From Huaxiibacter chinensis (GTDB lineage Bacteria > Pseudomonadota > Gammaproteobacteria > Enterobacterales > Enterobacteriaceae): a stretch of 64,000 nucleotides of DNA. This document shows positions 55,453 to 64,000 of this stretch, one piece after another. Location: NCBI RefSeq assembly GCF_022171985.1, contig NZ_JAJVHF010000002.1, positions 556,207 to 620,206 on the forward strand, read 5' to 3'. Position 1 is the stretch's first letter; each line of letters opens with the position of its first letter. A program made the translations under genes and the position numbers. A model generated the notes under the pieces. The model had not been told where the DNA came from and did no database searches. It saw only the letters and a list, made by a program, of their open reading frames with translations.

Positions 55453-56151
55453 GTGAAAACAGCGATATTGTCCCTCATGGCAGCGAGTACGCTTTTTGTC
55501 CTGATTGGGTGTAACAACCGCACCGAAACGCAGATCCTGCAACCCACGCAAACCGAAGCGTTAAAACCCATGCAGCAAAGCTGGCGCGGCGTTTTGCCCT
55601 GTGCCGATTGCGAAGGTATTGAAACAACGCTGTATCTTGAAAAAGACGGCACCTGGGTCATGAACCAGCGTTACCAGGGCGCAAAAGAGCCTTCTTCCTT
55701 TGCCACCTACGGAAAGTGGGCGCGCACGGCGGAGAAGCTGGTGCTGACCGACACCGAGGGTGAGAAAACCTATTTCCGCGCGAAAGGCGAGGGGATGGAA
55801 ATGCTCGATCGTGAAGGGAACCCCATTGAGTCGCAGTTCAACTACACCCTGGCCCCGGTAAACGCGGCGTTGCCAGCCACACCAATGGCGATGCGGGGCA
55901 TGTATTTCTATATGGCGGACGCCGCGACCTTCACCGACTGTGCCACGGGCCAGAAGGTGAGTGTAGCCAACAATGCGCAGCTGGAGCGTGACTATGCGGT
56001 TGCGCGTGGCACGGACAGCAAACCGGTGTTGCTGACGGTAGACGGGCATTTCACGCTTGAACCCAATCCGGACAGCGGGGAGGCCGTAAAAACCCTCGTG
56101 GCGGATAAGAGTCCGACGTTCCATGCCGGGAAAGATTGCACCAGCAAATAG
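55453..56151 (+). CDS. nlpE: Outer-membrane lipoprotein NlpE (CutF), Cpx stress sensor
   Basis: Outer-membrane lipoprotein that activates the CpxAR envelope-stress response on surface contact or when its maturation or folding fails; it has also been tied to copper tolerance. The start is GTG 55453 with AAGGAA upstream, giving 232 residues. The lipobox LIGC has the lipidated Cys20. The CADC motif (50-53) is in the N-terminal domain, and a second cysteine pair is near TFTDCATG and the C-terminal GKDCTSK, the disulfide monitored for redox sensing. A hairpin lies after the gene. Confidence 0.95.
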   Translation: MKTAILSLMAASTLFVLIGCNNRTETQILQPTQTEALKPMQQSWRGVLPCADCEGIETTLYLEKDGTWVMNQRYQGAKEPSSFATYGKWARTAEKLVLTDTEGEKTYFRAKGEGMEMLDREGNPIESQFNYTLAPVNAALPATPMAMRGMYFYMADAATFTDCATGQKVSVANNAQLERDYAVARGTDSKPVLLTVDGHFTLEPNPDSGEAVKTLVADKSPTFHAGKDCTSK

Positions 56152-56176
56152 CTCTTGTGCAAGTTCCCTGAAGGGT

Positions 56177-56218
56177 CGCGCCCAACTCTCTCCATTCTTG
56201 AGGGTTGGGCGCGGTCTT
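56177..56218 (+). terminator. Probable terminator of nlpE
   Basis: CGCGCCCAAC (56177-56186) pairs with GTTGGGCGCG (56204-56213) over ten bases; the loop can extend the helix by CTC/GAG. The downstream run is weak (GTCTTACTG), so termination may be partial. Confidence 0.45.
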
Positions 56219-56366
56219 ACTGTCCCTCTGACCTGTCTCGCCGCTGGCAACGGCAGCCTGGCAAAATAGTGAATTCATTTTTAAGAAGATATCAATATTC
56301 AATAATCCACACCCTGGCTATCCTGCATGAGTAAAATTGACTATTGCAAGGATGTAATCATTTACA

Positions 56367-57269
56367 ATGATGTTTTCATTAAAAAAAACCACGGTTATAT
56401 TCTTATCCGCGCTCGTGGTTTTAACCAATACAGCGAATGCAGAGCCAAAATATAGCTTTGCGAGCAAATGTAAAAAGACTGACGCTCTCTTCCCCATTTC
56501 ATTCACCATTGATGATGAAATGTCTAACTTTGCCGGTATGGCCTATAACGTCATATATATTCCAGAAGACCAGGCGGGGCGGGCAGATATCGCCAAACTG
56601 TATAAAAATAGCGATGGCTACGACTACACCACGCAAAAGCAAGAAATTGGCCGGGATGTCAGCACATTCAAAGATCCCACATTCCGTGATAATGACGCCT
56701 CCGGAGCCATGACCAGCTATATTTCACCAGCCGTATGCACAGCTAAAAACCCGTGTCAAAACGCCCCTTCCGGCTGGAAACCTACGGTAAACCATGGGAT
56801 GTCTGCCTATGACGATATTCGATCATTTTATCCAAACGATAATATTATCGTCCATTCAGGCATGTTCCCCACCCTGAGTAATGATGATCTTAGAACCACG
56901 CTTTTTTTGCCGACCCGAAACTTTAAATTATTACGCGTCGAGATTATGCCGGTGACGAACGGCTTTTCGCCCGGTGACAGTATCGACTGGATGCAGAATA
57001 CGGGTTCGCAACCGGTTGTGATGGAATACACAACTCCTTCAAATTCAAGTGATAAAACACAGTATTATCTCAGTTATGGCAGAATAGCGCGTCCCCGGAG
57101 CGACAGCGCCATGACTGAGTTTCCGACGCGCCTCGACCGTTCGGCTATTCAGTCAATGGATTTCAGGGTGTCCTTTTCAAATGACTCTTTGGGTGACACT
57201 TACAGCGGCGTGAAGTTTTATTACTTTAACGACGAACAGAAAGCGATTCTGAATAACTGCGGTTCGTGA
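56367..57269 (+). CDS. Unrecognised secreted protein with four cysteines
   Basis: I do not recognise this gene. The frame encodes 300 residues beginning MMFSLKKTTVIFLSALVVL, a clear Sec signal peptide with cleavage after NANA (residue 25), so the product is periplasmic or secreted. No lipobox is present. The mature chain has four cysteines (35, 124, 130 and 298) that could form two disulfides. It is rich in Ser, Asn, Asp, Tyr and Phe and has no visible membrane segment, repeat or catalytic motif. Its bases are clearly richer in A+T than the neighbours. It stands alone between nlpE and proS, where E. coli has yaeF, and no strong ribosome site precedes it (AAGGA lies 14 bases upstream). Probably acquired or fast-evolving. 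Confidence 0.75.
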   Translation: MMFSLKKTTVIFLSALVVLTNTANAEPKYSFASKCKKTDALFPISFTIDDEMSNFAGMAYNVIYIPEDQAGRADIAKLYKNSDGYDYTTQKQEIGRDVSTFKDPTFRDNDASGAMTSYISPAVCTAKNPCQNAPSGWKPTVNHGMSAYDDIRSFYPNDNIIVHSGMFPTLSNDDLRTTLFLPTRNFKLLRVEIMPVTNGFSPGDSIDWMQNTGSQPVVMEYTTPSNSSDKTQYYLSYGRIARPRSDSAMTEFPTRLDRSAIQSMDFRVSFSNDSLGDTYSGVKFYYFNDEQKAILNNCGS

Positions 57270-57344
57270 GTGATGTGAAGGGCGGTTAACGACGGGACGT
57301 TGATGTAGCAGGCTGGTTTTATTTATTCGTAACTCTTCATATTA

Positions 57345-57374
57345 AAAAGGCTCTGCCGGAGCAGAGCCTTTTGT
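57345..57374. terminator. Bidirectional terminator between the 56.4-kb gene and proS
   Basis: The 12-base perfect stem AAAAGGCTCTGC / GCAGAGCCTTTT with a four-base loop lies between convergent genes, with T-rich ends on both strands. Confidence 0.9.
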
Positions 57375-57378
57375 ACTA

Positions 57379-59097
57379 TTAACCTTTGATAGCAGAAACC
57401 AGGTAATTGAGAATGTCACCGGTCTTGATCATCTGCTTCTCGCCGCTGCGACGGTATTTATACTCAATGTCGTCGCTGTCGAGGTTACGATCGCCAATCA
57501 CCACGGTGTGTGGAATACCGATCAATTCCATATCGGCAAACATCACGCCTGGACGTTCTTTACGGTCGTCCATCAGCACTTCAATACCTTGCGCGCGCAG
57601 TTCGCTGTAAAGCTTCTCTGCTAATTCCTGCACACGGTAAGACTTGTGCATGTTCATCGGCAGGATCGCAACCTGGAACGGTGCGATATTGTCAGGCCAG
57701 ACGATGCCGCGCTCGTCGTGGTTCTGCTCAATGGCCGCCGCAACAACACGCGTCACACCAATACCGTAGCAACCCATGGTCAGGGTCTGGTTGCGCCCAT
57801 CTTCGCCCTGAACGGCTGCGTTCAGCGCGCGGGAGTACTTATCGCCCAACTGGAAGATGTGGCCCACTTCGATACCGCGTTTGATCATCAGGGTACCCTG
57901 ACCATCCGGGCTTGGGTCGCCTGCCACCACGTTACGAATGTCAGCCACTTCTGGGGTCGCTACATCGCGATCCCAGTTAATGCCGAAGTAGTGTTTACCC
58001 TCGATATTCGCGCCCGCGGAGAAGTCGCTCATTGCGGCAACGGTACGGTCAACGACTACCGGCACCGGCAGATTCACTGGACCCAGAGAGCCAGGACCTG
58101 CATTCACCACGGCGCGAATTTCGGCCTCGGTCGCAAATGTCAGCGGGCTGGCCACCTGCGGCAGCTTTTCTGCTTTCACTTCGTTTAGCTCATGATCGCC
58201 ACGCACCAGCAGGGCAACCAGGGGATATGCGCTGCCTTCGGTGGATTTTACCAGCAGGGTTTTAACCGTTTTTTCAACCGGTAGGTTGAACTGCTCAACC
58301 AGCTCGGCGATGGTTTTCGCGTTAGGTGTATCGACCAGCTTCATCTCTTCGGTCGCCGCGGCGCGAGGGGCTTTTGGCGCCAGGGCTTCAGCGAACTCGA
58401 TGTTGGCAGCATAGTCAGAGGTATCGGAGAAGATCACATCGTCTTCACCGCTCTGAGCCAGTACCTGGAACTCATGTGACGCGCTACCACCGATAGAACC
58501 GGTGTCAGCCTGCACGGCGCGGAAATCCAGCCCCATGCGGGAGAAGATTTTGCTGTAAGCCTCGTACATCTTGTCGTACGTCTCTTGCAGCGACTCCTGA
58601 GAAGTATGGAAGGAGTAGGCATCTTTCATCAGGAATTCACGCGAGCGCATGACACCGAAACGCGGGCGCACTTCATCACGGAACTTGGTCTGGATCTGGA
58701 AGAAGTTCAGCGGTAACTGCTTGTACGAGTTCAGCTCGTTACGAATCAGGTCGGTGATGACTTCTTCATGCGTTGGGCCAAGAACAAATGGACGCTCGCC
58801 GCGATCGACAAATCGCAGCAGTTCCGGGCCGTACTGCTCCCAGCGACCGCTTTCCATCCACAGGTCAGCAGGCTGAACCACAGGCATGGACACCTCGATG
58901 GCACCGGCGTTGTTCATCTCTTCACGCACGATGTTTTCGACTTTTTTCAGGACGCGCAAACCGGTCGGCAGCCAGGTATACAACCCGGAGGCCAGCTTGC
59001 GGATCATCCCGGCGCGGAGCATTAGCTGGTGGCTAATGACTTCGGCGTCGGCAGGTGTCTCCTTCAGAGTGGAGAGCAGATATTGGCTAGTACGCAT
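57379..59097 (-). CDS. proS: Prolyl-tRNA synthetase
   Basis: Charges tRNA-Pro with proline and edits mischarged alanine. It has 572 residues, the E. coli length. Class II motif 1 is in the N-terminal region ([27 protein letters not shown]), motif 2 around [31 protein letters not shown], and motif 3 in [19 protein letters not shown]. The bacterial editing domain (INS) is inserted between motifs 2 and 3, around [17 protein letters not shown]. The anticodon-binding domain ends [17 protein letters not shown]. It is transcribed towards the orphan gene and ends at a shared terminator. Confidence 0.98.
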   Translation of the reverse strand: MRTSQYLLSTLKETPADAEVISHQLMLRAGMIRKLASGLYTWLPTGLRVLKKVENIVREEMNNAGAIEVSMPVVQPADLWMESGRWEQYGPELLRFVDRGERPFVLGPTHEEVITDLIRNELNSYKQLPLNFFQIQTKFRDEVRPRFGVMRSREFLMKDAYSFHTSQESLQETYDKMYEAYSKIFSRMGLDFRAVQADTGSIGGSASHEFQVLAQSGEDDVIFSDTSDYAANIEFAEALAPKAPRAAATEEMKLVDTPNAKTIAELVEQFNLPVEKTVKTLLVKSTEGSAYPLVALLVRGDHELNEVKAEKLPQVASPLTFATEAEIRAVVNAGPGSLGPVNLPVPVVVDRTVAAMSDFSAGANIEGKHYFGINWDRDVATPEVADIRNVVAGDPSPDGQGTLMIKRGIEVGHIFQLGDKYSRALNAAVQGEDGRNQTLTMGCYGIGVTRVVAAAIEQNHDERGIVWPDNIAPFQVAILPMNMHKSYRVQELAEKLYSELRAQGIEVLMDDRKERPGVMFADMELIGIPHTVVIGDRNLDSDDIEYKYRRSGEKQMIKTGDILNYLVSAIKG

Positions 59098-59209
59098 GTT
59101 GTTACGGTTCCATTTCGACGATTGGACCAGGCTGAAACGTCAGACTGACACAAAAAAAGTGGTTTAGTTTACCAGTGTGGCAAAGATGCCAAAAGAGAGG
59201 AAAATAAAA

Positions 59210-59917
59210 TTAGCGCACTTCCAGCGCAAACACTTCAAAGCCCGCTTCGGTGACACGCCAGCGAACGTTAAAATCCAGCAGCCAGACGGCATAGGTTTTA
59301 CCCGCTTCTTCCTCTTTCCGATACGCCGGGCGCGGATCCTGTGCCAGCACCTCGCGGATAAAAGCCCGAAGATGAGGATAACGTTTTTCATGCTCAAGAA
59401 GCTCACCAGACAGTCCGTCAGTAAAATAGACGGGCATGTCGGCCTGCGGTGCCTGCTGGGCATAGCTGGCGTGGGCATCCGGCAGCGCTTCGGCAAAGGG
59501 TAAATAAGGTTTGATATCAATCACCGGCGTGCCGTGCACCAGATCCAGGCCGCCCAGCTCCAGAATCACCTGATCCTTCTGGCAACGTATTCCCTTGAGT
59601 TCGACAAGGGACATTCCCACCGGATTGGGACGAAAGGTGGAGCGGGTGGCAAAGACGCCCATTCTGGCATTTCCGCCAAGACGGGGAGGGCGAACGGTGG
59701 GACGCCAGCCGCCTTCCATCGTTTGGTGAAACACGAAAATTACCCAAAGATGGCTAAAGGCCTCTAAACCGCGAACGGCATCGGCCTGATTGTAAGGGGC
59801 AATTAAGTGAAGTTCACCGCCTGCGCATTTCACCAGCCCGGGCTGGCGCGGAACGGCAAACTTCTCTTTATAAGGCGAATGAATGACACCTATTTGCTCG
59901 AACTGAAAGCCACTCAT
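59210..59917 (-). CDS. trmO: tRNA (N6-threonylcarbamoyladenosine(37)-N6)-methyltransferase TrmO
   Basis: Methylates t6A37 to m6t6A in tRNA-Thr with S-adenosylmethionine, giving a slight gain in decoding of ACY codons. It has 235 residues, the E. coli length (earlier TsaA or YaeB). The family motifs GVIHSPYKEKFAVPRQP, the TRSTFRPNPVGMSLVEL block and GLDLVHGTPVIDIKPYLP are all present. Its ATG overlaps the rcsF stop codon as ATGA, so rcsF and trmO are coupled. The proS start lies 112 bases downstream. Confidence 0.96.
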   Translation of the reverse strand: MSGFQFEQIGVIHSPYKEKFAVPRQPGLVKCAGGELHLIAPYNQADAVRGLEAFSHLWVIFVFHQTMEGGWRPTVRPPRLGGNARMGVFATRSTFRPNPVGMSLVELKGIRCQKDQVILELGGLDLVHGTPVIDIKPYLPFAEALPDAHASYAQQAPQADMPVYFTDGLSGELLEHEKRYPHLRAFIREVLAQDPRPAYRKEEEAGKTYAVWLLDFNVRWRVTEAGFEVFALEVR

Positions 59918-60318
59918 TTTGCCGAGACGTTAAGGGCATTACCTGTACAGACGGCCTGACGATAGCAGCCTGGCGTACCGCTGGTGACTTCACAGCTGTG
60001 CAGCAGGACGGCATTCGCTTTCATTTTAGCGGCATTAATCTGCAGGCGTTTACGTGCAGTAGGAATATTCGGTGGCGAGTCCTGATTGGATGCCTGGCAC
60101 GATTCGCCAGACACTTCACCCAAGTCGCGGAAAGTCTTACCCAGTAAATCCTCTGCATTGGTATAAATTTTTACCGGAGCAGGGCGCGGGGCTTTCGGTT
60201 TTGCTGGCTCGACCTTGGGTGGCGTTGCAGTGCTTTTGACAGGTTCAACAGGAGATCTGCTTAGCATTGAACAGCCACTCAGCATGAGTGCTACAAGACA
60301 GATCGGTAAAGCACGCAT
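59914..60318 (-). CDS. rcsF: Outer-membrane lipoprotein RcsF, Rcs stress sensor
   Basis: Senses outer-membrane and peptidoglycan damage and turns on the Rcs phosphorelay by contact with IgaA; part of the protein is displayed through BamA-porin complexes. It has 134 residues. The lipobox LSGC puts lipid on Cys16. A proline/lysine-rich linker (PPKVEPAKPKAPRPAPVK) follows, then the compact domain with the four conserved disulfide cysteines (ESCQAS, LHSCEV, GCYRQAVC). It is the upstream partner of trmO. Confidence 0.96.
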   Translation of the reverse strand: MRALPICLVALMLSGCSMLSRSPVEPVKSTATPPKVEPAKPKAPRPAPVKIYTNAEDLLGKTFRDLGEVSGESCQASNQDSPPNIPTARKRLQINAAKMKANAVLLHSCEVTSGTPGCYRQAVCTGNALNVSAK

Positions 60319-60379
60319 AATATTTCCTCAATGAATAATCAAATTGTCATCTATTGAATCAGTTGCCCGCACAAATGAC

Positions 60380-60401
60380 AAGACGGGCGTTTGCCCGTCT
60401 T
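60380..60401 (-). terminator. Terminator of metQ
   Basis: AAGACGGGC / GCCCGTCTT with a four-base loop lies 25-46 bases after the metQ stop. The T-run on the minus strand is weak. Confidence 0.6.
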
Positions 60402-60425
60402 AAATGATATCGCGTTAAGGTTAGA

Positions 60426-61241
60426 TTACCAGCCTTTAACCGCACCGCCGTTAAACACTTTATTGGCTTCCTGGAAAACTTCGTCAGACTGATAAGCCTG
60501 CACGAATTTCTTCACGTTTTCCGCGTCTTTATTGTCTTCGCGAGTCACGATCAGGTTTACGTAAGGAGAGTCTTTGTCTTCAACGAAGATACCGTCTTTC
60601 GCTGGGGTCAGGCCGATCTGGCTGGCGTAAGTGGTGTTGATAACCGCCAGGGCAATCTGCGCGTCGTCCAGTGAACGTGGCAGCTGGGGTGCTTCCAGCT
60701 CAACCAGTTTCAGGTTTTTAGGGTTTTCGGTGACATCAAGAACGGTCGGCAGTAGGCCAACACCGTCTTTCAGTTTGATCAGACCCACTTTTTGCAGCAG
60801 CAGCAGGGAACGACCCAGGTTGGTTGGATCGTTAGGGATAGCGACCTGCGATCCTGGCTGCAAATCTTCGAGTGATTTGATTTTTTTCGAGTAGCCCGCG
60901 ATTGGGTAAACGAAGGTGTTACCGGCTGCAACCAGCTTATACCCGCGATCTTTGATCTGCTGATCCAGGTAAGGTTTATGCTGGAAGGCATTCGCGTCAA
61001 TATCGCCTTTGCTCAACGCTTCGTTTGGCAGCACGTAATCGTTGAAAGTGACTAACTCAACGTCCAGGCCATACTTCTCTTTCGCCACTTTCTGGGCCAC
61101 TTCAGCAACTTGCTGTTCTGCACCCACAATGACGCCCACTTTAATATGGTTTGGATCTTTTTCGTCCTGACCGCAACCCACCAAAGCCAGAGAGCCGATC
61201 AGCGCGCCTACCGCTGCAAAGGTCTTTAATTTAAACGCCAT
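60426..61241 (-). CDS. metQ: Methionine-binding lipoprotein MetQ
   Basis: Substrate-binding lipoprotein of the MetNIQ importer for L- and D-methionine, attached to the periplasmic side of the inner membrane. It has 271 residues. The lipobox LVGC puts lipid on Cys23, followed by GQDEKDPNHIKVGVIVG. NlpA-family motifs include HKPYLDQQIKDRG, NDPTNLGRSLLLLQ and the C-terminal SDEVFQEANKVFNGGAVKGW. It is the last gene of metNIQ, 40 bases after metI. Confidence 0.97.
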   Translation of the reverse strand: MAFKLKTFAAVGALIGSLALVGCGQDEKDPNHIKVGVIVGAEQQVAEVAQKVAKEKYGLDVELVTFNDYVLPNEALSKGDIDANAFQHKPYLDQQIKDRGYKLVAAGNTFVYPIAGYSKKIKSLEDLQPGSQVAIPNDPTNLGRSLLLLQKVGLIKLKDGVGLLPTVLDVTENPKNLKLVELEAPQLPRSLDDAQIALAVINTTYASQIGLTPAKDGIFVEDKDSPYVNLIVTREDNKDAENVKKFVQAYQSDEVFQEANKVFNGGAVKGW

Positions 61242-61281
61242 GTTTTATCCTTAACTCGTCGAGTTTGTGTTGTGTGTAACG

Positions 61282-61935
61282 TTATTTGTGAGTCACAGCC
61301 CGGACGATACGATCGCCTGAGAATTGAATGAGGTAAACCAGCACAACCAGCAATACCAGAACCGTATTCATTACGGTAGCGTTATAGCCAATATAGCCGT
61401 ACTGGTAGCCGATCTGACCTAAACCGCCTGCACCGACTGCACCGCCCATAGCGGAATAGCCAACCAGTGTGATAAGCGTGATGGTTGCCGCATTGACCAG
61501 ACCCGGTAAGGCTTCTGGCAACAGCACTTTGCGAACGATCTGCATCGGTGTTGCGCCCATCGCTCGGGAGGCTTCAATCAGCCCGGTTGGAATTTCCAGT
61601 AAGGCGTTCTCCACCATACGCGCGATAAAGGGGGCGGCACCGACGGTCAAAGGCACGATAGCTGCCTGCAGACCAATAGATGTTCCTACAATCACTCGCG
61701 TAAAGGGAATCATCCATACCAGCAGTATAATGAAAGGAATCGAGCGGAAGATGTTAACCAGCGCTGAGAGCGTGCGGTACAGCTTTGGATTGGCGATGAT
61801 TTGCCCTGGGCGCGTGACATAAAGCAGAACGCCAACGGGTAAACCGATCACAAAGCCAAAAAAGCCCGATACGAAGGTCATTGCCAGCGTTTCCCATACG
61901 CCGCGAACCAGTAGCCACATCATTGGCTCAGACAT
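61282..61935 (-). CDS. metI: D/L-methionine ABC transporter permease MetI
   Basis: Inner-membrane permease of MetNIQ, five hydrophobic helices, dimeric in the complex. It has 217 residues, the E. coli length. The permease-MetN coupling motif is in [25 protein letters not shown] cut at the usual EAA loop. The opening [21 protein letters not shown] matches E. coli. Its start overlaps the end of metN by eight bases, so the two are translationally coupled. Confidence 0.98.
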   Translation of the reverse strand: MSEPMMWLLVRGVWETLAMTFVSGFFGFVIGLPVGVLLYVTRPGQIIANPKLYRTLSALVNIFRSIPFIILLVWMIPFTRVIVGTSIGLQAAIVPLTVGAAPFIARMVENALLEIPTGLIEASRAMGATPMQIVRKVLLPEALPGLVNAATITLITLVGYSAMGGAVGAGGLGQIGYQYGYIGYNATVMNTVLVLLVVLVYLIQFSGDRIVRAVTHK

Positions 61936-62959
61936 AACCCAGTACCTCTACTTTTACGTGGTGTTCCTGCAGCCAGGCAATAGCCGCCTGCGTTTCTTCT
62001 TGAGTGCCGTGCATTTCAGTCAGCATGATGCCGAACTTCACGCCACCGGCGTAATCCATCTGCGCGCTGATAATGTTGTTGTTTACGTTGAAGCGACGCG
62101 CCGTTTCCGAAAGCAGCGGAGCATCCACGGATTGCCCGGTGAACTCCATACGTAACATCGGCACGCTTTCCGGCGTCGATGCTGTTTTCAGGCGCGCCAG
62201 ATAATCTTCGGGAATATCCAGATGCAAAGTGGACTGGATAAACTGTTGTGCCAGCGGTGTCTTAGGGTGTGAGAACACTTCGCTTACCGTGTCCTGCTCG
62301 ATTAACTCACCGTTGCTGATCACGGCGACACAGTCGCAGATGCGTTTCACGACATCCATTTCATGGGTAATAAGAAGAATGGTTAACCCCAGGCGGCGGT
62401 TAATGTCTTTCAACAGTTCCAGAATGGAGCGTGTCGTGGCCGGGTCGAGGGCGCTGGTGGCTTCGTCACAAAGCAGAACGTTTGGATTGCTGGCCAGGGC
62501 GCGGGCGATGGCGACGCGCTGTTTCTGGCCCCCGGACAGATTTGCCGGATAGCTGTCATGTTTATCGGCCAGGCCTACCAGATCCAGCAGCTCGGTCACG
62601 CGACGCTTTATCTCTTCTTTTGGCGTGTTATCCAGCTCTAAGGGAAGGGCGACGTTACCAAACACGGTGCGGGAAGCCAGCAGGTTGAAATGCTGGAAAA
62701 TCATGCCAATCTGACGACGCGCTTTGGTCAGAGCAGATTCGGAAAGCTGAGTCAGTTCCTGGCCGCCAACCTGAACGGTACCTTCTGTTGGGCGCTCAAG
62801 AAGATTAACGCAGCGGATGAGGGTACTTTTCCCTGCACCGGACGCGCCAATCACGCCATAAATTTGTCCAGCCGGAACATGCAGGCTGACATTATTCAGT
62901 GCCTGGATGGTTCGGTTCCCTTGCTGGAACACTTTGGTGATATTCGAAAGTTTAATCAT
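61928..62959 (-). CDS. metN: Methionine ABC transporter ATP-binding protein MetN
   Basis: ATPase of the methionine importer. It has 343 residues, the E. coli length. Walker [10 protein letters not shown], signature LSGGQKQRV, Walker [12 protein letters not shown] and the switch histidine in LLITHEMD are visible. A C-terminal NIL domain (about residues 265-343, around [17 protein letters not shown]) binds cytoplasmic methionine and inhibits transport (trans-inhibition). It is the first gene of metNIQ, with a MetJ operator in its promoter. Confidence 0.98.
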   Translation of the reverse strand: MIKLSNITKVFQQGNRTIQALNNVSLHVPAGQIYGVIGASGAGKSTLIRCVNLLERPTEGTVQVGGQELTQLSESALTKARRQIGMIFQHFNLLASRTVFGNVALPLELDNTPKEEIKRRVTELLDLVGLADKHDSYPANLSGGQKQRVAIARALASNPNVLLCDEATSALDPATTRSILELLKDINRRLGLTILLITHEMDVVKRICDCVAVISNGELIEQDTVSEVFSHPKTPLAQQFIQSTLHLDIPEDYLARLKTASTPESVPMLRMEFTGQSVDAPLLSETARRFNVNNNIISAQMDYAGGVKFGIMLTEMHGTQEETQAAIAWLQEHHVKVEVLGYV

Positions 62960-63035
62960 TGATTATTTTTATCGTATGTTAGTTAGCCGTGGCATTTTGT
63001 TCTGCCAGATACGGTGTCTGCCGTAAACAAAATGG

Positions 63036-63064
63036 ATGTTAAGGCATCCAGACGTCTAAATCAA
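63036..63064 (-). promoter_or_regulatory. metNIQ promoter with MetJ operator
   Basis: On the minus strand TTGATT (63064-63059), a 17-base spacer and TAACAT (63041-63036) form a promoter. The spacer contains AGACGTCT (63050-63057), the perfect MetJ box consensus, next to weaker octamers on both sides. MetJ with S-adenosylmethionine should block it. Confidence 0.8.
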
Positions 63065-63145
63065 TGCAACTCTGCGCGATGAGCACTTTCTTGTACTGCG
63101 TTTCATGAGATACTAACAGGACAAGCCTTTTTCAGGAGTAAACCA

Positions 63146-63706
63146 GTGGCAAAGTCAGTACCGGCAATTTTTCTCGATCGTGACGGCACGATTAATGTCG
63201 ATCATGGTTATGTGCATGAGATAGACGAGTTCGAGTTTATCGAGGGTGTTATTGACGCCATGCGCGAACTAAAAGAGATGGGCTACGCCCTGGTGGTCGT
63301 GACGAATCAGTCTGGCATCGCGCGGGGTAAATTTACCGAAGCGCAGTTTGAGACGCTCACCGAATGGATGGACTGGTCGTTGGCCGACCGTGGTGTTGAG
63401 CTGGATGGTATCTATTATTGTCCGCACCATCCACAAGGAACCGTAGAAGAGTATCGCCAGACCTGCGATTGCCGCAAACCGCACCCGGGAATGTTTATCT
63501 CAGCGCAAGAGTTCCTGGACATTGATATGGCTTCTTCTTATATGGTTGGCGACAAACTGGAAGATATGCAGGCCGCAGCAGCGGCAGGTGTGGGGACTAA
63601 AGTTCTGGTGCGTACAGGTAAAGCAGTCACGCCTGAAGCGGAGAATGCCGCGGATTGGGTGATAAATAGCCTTGCTGAGTTACCAAAAGCACTTAAAAAG
63701 CAGTAA
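63146..63706 (+). CDS. gmhB: D-glycero-beta-D-manno-heptose-1,7-bisphosphate 7-phosphatase
   Basis: Removes the 7-phosphate in the ADP-heptose pathway that supplies the lipopolysaccharide inner core. The start is GTG 63146 ([13 protein letters not shown]) with CAGGAG upstream, giving 186 residues; the E. coli protein has a few more at the C-terminus. The HAD motif DRDGT, the threonine/asparagine motif [11 protein letters not shown], and the zinc-binding loop CPHHPQG with [10 protein letters not shown] are present, followed by [10 protein letters not shown]. It diverges from metN across 186 bases. An rRNA operon promoter begins about 35 bases after it. Confidence 0.97.
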   Translation: MAKSVPAIFLDRDGTINVDHGYVHEIDEFEFIEGVIDAMRELKEMGYALVVVTNQSGIARGKFTEAQFETLTEWMDWSLADRGVELDGIYYCPHHPQGTVEEYRQTCDCRKPHPGMFISAQEFLDIDMASSYMVGDKLEDMQAAAAAGVGTKVLVRTGKAVTPEAENAADWVINSLAELPKALKKQ

Positions 63707-63739
63707 AAATAGGCGTTATGTCGAAATTATGAGCGGTTG

Positions 63740-63789
63740 AAATAAAAATGTATTTTTCCGCTTGTCATTCCCGGAGAGCTCCCTATAAT
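63740..63789 (+). promoter_or_regulatory. rRNA operon promoter P1 with UP-like element
   Basis: TTGTCA (63762-63767), a 16-base spacer and TATAAT (63784-63789) form a near-consensus promoter with the short rrn-type spacer. An A+T-rich UP-like tract (63740-63757) precedes it, and GCGCCTCC follows as the discriminator. In E. coli rrnH follows gmhB. Confidence 0.9.
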
Positions 63790-63872
63790 GCGCCTCCATC
63801 GACACGGCGGATGTGAATCACTTCACACAAACAGCCGGTTCGGTTGAAGAGAAAAAATCCTGAAATTCAGGG

Positions 63873-63900
63873 TTGACTCTGAAAGAGGAAAGCGTAATAT
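63873..63900 (+). promoter_or_regulatory. rRNA operon promoter P2
   Basis: TTGACT (63873-63878), a 16-base spacer and TAATAT (63895-63900), about 110 bases after P1, as in E. coli rrn operons. Confidence 0.88.
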
Positions 63901-63910
63901 ACGCCACCTC

Positions 63911-63973
63911 GCAACGCTGAGCGAAAGCCGCGTTGCACTGCTCTTTAACAATTTATCAGACAATCTGTGTGGG
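63911..63973 (+). promoter_or_regulatory. rRNA antitermination leader (boxB, boxA, boxC)
   Basis: A boxB-type hairpin GCAACGC / GCGTTGC (63911-63936) is followed by boxA TGCTCTTTAACAA (63939-63951) and a boxC-like TGTGTGGG (63966-63973). These signals load the Nus antitermination complex. The 16S gene itself lies beyond the window end. Confidence 0.88.
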
Positions 63974-64000
63974 CACTCAAAGTGACATGGATTCTAACGT

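Overview
The window is a chromosomal segment of an enteric bacterium (order Enterobacterales). Gene order and protein sequences are almost those of the Escherichia coli 3-5 minute region, running from hrpB to the promoter of the rRNA operon that follows gmhB. The lack of E. coli yaeF, an extra fimbrial cluster between mrcB and fhuA, and a family of CCCTCTCCC/GGGAGAGGG palindromes point to Enterobacter or a close relative; the genus is an inference. I find 56 protein genes, no tRNA, no insertion sequence, no prophage and no CRISPR array.

Layout. 1-3.6 kb: end of hrpB, then mrcB (PBP1B). 3.6-8.7 kb: an accessory four-gene chaperone-usher operon (pilin, chaperone, usher, two-domain tip adhesin). 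8.9-14.9 kb: the Fur-type ferrichrome operon fhuACDB. 14.9-15.06 kb: a cluster of palindromic repeats at the convergent fhuB/hemL junction. 15-25 kb: hemL, clcA, erpA, yadS-btuF-mtn, dgt, degP, cdaR. 25-30 kb, minus strand: yaeH, dapD, glnD, map. 30-49.8 kb, plus strand: the dense essential block rpsB-tsf-pyrH-frr-dxr-uppS-cdsA-rseP-bamA-skp-lpxD-fabZ-lpxA-lpxB-rnhB-dnaE-accA. 49.8-56.2 kb: ldcC, yaeR, tilS, the opposed rof/yaeP pair, yaeQ-arfB and nlpE. 56.4-57.3 kb: an unrecognised A+T-rich gene for a secreted protein. 57.4-63 kb, minus strand: proS, trmO-rcsF, metNIQ. 63.1-64 kb: gmhB, then the P1, P2, boxB and boxA signals of an rRNA operon whose 16S gene lies beyond the window.

How the genes work together. 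The central block links translation (S2, EF-Ts, ribosome recycling) to isoprenoid and undecaprenyl carrier synthesis (dxr, uppS), phospholipid synthesis (cdsA, accA, fabZ), lipid A synthesis (lpxD/A/B) and outer-membrane protein assembly (bamA, skp). Envelope quality control is spread around it: degP with a sigma-E type promoter, rseP, and the outer-membrane stress lipoproteins nlpE and rcsF. PBP1B, GmhB and the fimbrial assembly line also serve the envelope.

The clearly accessory parts are the fimbrial operon and the orphan secreted-protein gene at 56.4 kb. The rest is well-conserved core genome. There the less obvious observations are in non-coding DNA: paired hairpins ahead of skp, a 15-nt repeat shared by the pyrH and frr leaders, a palindrome ahead of cdaR, and hairpins inside operons.
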